NCBI RefSeq assembly: GCF_900163715.1
Contig: NZ_FWFF01000007.1
Span: forward strand, 1 to 64,000
Source of the DNA: Brevibacterium yomogidense
GTDB lineage: Bacteria; Actinomycetota; Actinomycetes; Actinomycetales; Brevibacteriaceae
DNA: 64,000 nucleotides
Direction: 5' to 3'
The position numbers and the translations under genes were made by a program. Below, piece by piece: positions 62,061 to 64,000 of the stretch. The first letter of the stretch is position 1. Every line of letters begins with the position of its first letter. The notes under the pieces are model-generated. The model saw only the letters and a program-made list of their open reading frames with translations, ran no database searches and was not told where the DNA came from.

Positions 62061-63449
62061 GTGGACGGGCTGCAGCGGTGGCGCATCCTTCGACTCCACG
62101 TCGAGGACGGCATTCCGCTGACAGCCTTGGCCACCGACACCGGGATCGGTCTGCGTACCCTGTCGCGCTGGCACGCCCGCTACCGCGATGGTGGGATCGC
62201 CGCGCTGGGGAACCTGCCCCGTGCCGATACCGGGACGCGCCGGATGGCGCCCGAACTCGTGGCGTTCGTCGAGCATCTGGCGCTCACCCGCCCGCGGCCG
62301 AGCATCGCCACCTTGCACCGCCTCACCCGCGGCGAGGCCGCCCGTCTCGAGGTGAAGGCTCCGAGCTACGCGACCGTCCGCGCCGTGGTCCGCAGTCTCG
62401 ATCCGGCGATGGTGACTCTCGCGCTGGAGGGGCCAGCGGCCTACCGTGATCGTCACTAGCTGGTCTTCCGTCACCGGGCCGAGCGACCGAACGCGACGTG
62501 GCAGGCCGACCACACCGAGCTCGACATCCTCATCGCCGGCGCCGGTGGCAAGCCCGAACGCCCCTGGCTGACCACGGTCATGGACGACTACTCCCGCGCG
62601 ATCTGCGGCTACATGGTCTTCGCTGGAGCACCATCGGCCATGAACACCGCCCTCGCACTGCGCCAAGCGATCTGGCGCAAGAGCGAACCCAGCTGGGCGA
62701 TGTGCGGGATCCCCGACGTGCTCCACGTCGATCATGGCTCCGACTTCACCAGCCACCACCTCGAATACACTGCGGTCGCTCTGAAGATCCGGCTGATCTT
62801 CTCCACCGTCGGCCGCCCGCAAGGCCGCGGCAAGATCGAACGGTTCTTCCGCACCCTCAACACCGAAGTGCTGCCCACCCTGCCCGGACACCTCGCGGCC
62901 GACGTCCCGAAGCCGAGACCGTCGATCGACCTGCCGGCCCTCGATCAGGCGATCGGCGAGTTCATCGCGCAGTACAACGAGCGGACTCACCGAGAGATCG
63001 GGGTGAGCCCGAAAGCCGCGTGGGTCGCTGACGGGTGGTTGCCGCGGATGCCCGAGAGCCTTGACCAGCTGGACGGGCTGCTGCTGACCGTTCCCACGCA
63101 CCGCGTCGTCCAACGCGACGGTATCCACTTCCAGGGCCAGCGCTACCTCTCACCCACCCTCGCCTCCTTCGTCGGGCGGACCATCACCGTCCGCTACGAC
63201 CCCCGTGACCTGTCCGAGATCCGCGTCTACGACCACGACACCTTCATCTGCACCGCGATCGATGAAGCACACCCCAACCAGCGCCTGACCCTGCGGGAGA
63301 TCGAGACTGCCCGCCGTGCCCGGCGCCGCCAGCTCCGCAAGGACATCAACGACCGCATCCCCACCACGCCCCGCCATGAGCCTGAACCGCCGCCATCTTC
63401 CGCAGCACCTCGCCGGAGAAGGCTGCGGACCTACGAAGAGGACGACTGA
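62061..63449 (+). pseudogene. TniA-type transposase interrupted by a stop codon
   Basis: Homologue of the transposase at 51671-53116. The first part (GTG 62061, VDGLQRWRILRLHVEDGIP) has the helix-turn-helix and ends at TAG 62457-62459, where relatives have Glu (AAYRDR-H-stop-LVFRHRAERPNATWQADHTELD). The second part keeps the DDE residues (WQADHTELD, HVDHGSDF, GRGKIERFF) and the Mu-type C-terminal domain. A single base change would restore it. The last bases overlap the following ATPase start (TGATGA). Confidence 0.85.
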
Positions 63450-64000
63450 TGAACCGCGACTTCATCGTCACCAAGGAGCACCGCCGCTTCGCGGAGTTCG
63501 CCACCGCCGTGCGGAAGGAGGTCACCATCGGCATCTGCCATGGCGATGCCGGCGTCGGCAAGACCCTCTCGGCTCGCCGCTACGCCCACTGGGACACCCT
63601 GGAGCCCTTCATCGACGAGTGGGGACCGCGCAGCGAGGACGACCTCAAGCATTACGCCGCCGCCAACCGCTCCCGCACCGCCTTCTACACCCCAGAAGTC
63701 CTCCCCAAGCCCCGCGACCTCATGCGCGAGATCGAGTTCTACCGCGCCAAAGTCGGCATCTGCGTCTACGAGCACCTGTGCGCGACCGGGAAGGTCACCG
63801 ATCGCTATGTGCCCAGGACAATCCAGTACACCGAGCTGCTGATCATCGACGAAGCCGAACGACTCACCCGCACCGCGCTCGAACTACTCCGAGACCTCCA
63901 CGACCGCGAGCACCTCGCCATCATCCTCATCGGCATGCCCGGCATCGACCAGCGCTTCCGCCACTACCCCCAGCTTTACAGCCGGCTCGGCTTCGCCCAC
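63449..64000 (+). CDS. TniB-type AAA ATPase (cut by the window end)
   Basis: The first 184 residues of a TniB-like protein. Walker A GDAGVGKTLSARRY is near residue 34, Walker B ELLIIDEAERLTRT, and IILIGMPGIDQRFRHYPQLYSRLGFAH follows at the end. It is a paralogue of the gene at 50779-51684, though shorter at the N-terminus. The ATG overlaps the transposase stop, so translation would be coupled. The frame is intact as far as visible. Confidence 0.85.
   Translation, partial: MNRDFIVTKEHRRFAEFATAVRKEVTIGICHGDAGVGKTLSARRYAHWDTLEPFIDEWGPRSEDDLKHYAAANRSRTAFYTPEVLPKPRDLMREIEFYRAKVGICVYEHLCATGKVTDRYVPRTIQYTELLIIDEAERLTRTALELLRDLHDREHLAIILIGMPGIDQRFRHYPQLYSRLGFAH

Overview
The window is chromosomal DNA of a high-GC actinomycete. 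Several gene blocks match the conserved actinobacterial order best known from mycobacteria: glnE next to glnA2; a zinc-ribbon protein next to a Nif3-like gene; and ahpE, a DUF3052 gene, aceE, a PucR-type regulator and fabD in sequence. Separate fabD, fabH, acpP and fabF genes, with no mycolate genes in view, point to a Micrococcales-type organism, but I cannot name the genus. Many genes have a TANNNT hexamer about 6-7 bases before the start codon and no ribosome-binding site, which suggests leaderless mRNAs are common.

The core part (1-44.6 kb) holds nitrogen metabolism (glnE, glnA2, alanine dehydrogenase), a GntR regulator, map, polyphosphate glucokinase, a decayed DUF2236 gene and rnpB. It continues with yaaA, the zinc-ribbon/Nif3 pair, an acyl-CoA synthetase, fur-katA and a heavy-metal P-type ATPase beside tRNA-Val. 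Next come a sortase-anchored acidic surface protein, tRNA-Ser and tRNA-Pro, a TetR/HIT pair, ahpE-DUF3052, aceE, and the fasR-fabD-fabH-acpP-fabF fatty-acid operon. The rest is a ChaB-like gene, tRNA-Asn, a membrane protein with a GT4 glycosyltransferase, gluQRS, an MFS exporter, an EAL-like/DICT protein, a Nei/Fpg glycosylase, a thioesterase, an ABC transporter pair and DUF3145.

From the CAT-anticodon tRNA (44.5 kb) to the end the DNA is accessory. It starts with an uncharacterised ORF and a 5'-truncated MmeI-type restriction-modification remnant. A mercury module follows: merR, a MerA-like flavoprotein, and merA behind a MerR-type promoter whose spacer holds a 9+4+9 dyad. Next to it, on the same strand, lies a transposition module of resolvase, TniA-type DDE transposase and TniB-type ATPase.

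The most striking object is a nested element at 53885-59556. Its ends resemble the Tn402/Tn5053 (class 1 integron) terminal repeats, starting TGTCA and carrying TCAGAAG-type repeats. It is flanked by a perfect 5-bp duplication (gtccc). It carries a TetR regulator with a 30-bp palindromic operator, a serine esterase, a Baeyer-Villiger monooxygenase and its own resolvase, but no transposase. It sits 122 bp upstream of the neighbouring resolvase gene, as expected of a res-site-hunting transposon. The cargo looks like a ketone-degradation cassette: the monooxygenase makes an ester or lactone and the esterase hydrolyses it. Further right are a membrane protein/XRE pair, a second Tn402-like end (60888) that cuts a gene fragment, a dead nrdH, and a second, partly decayed resolvase/TniA/TniB module that runs off the window.
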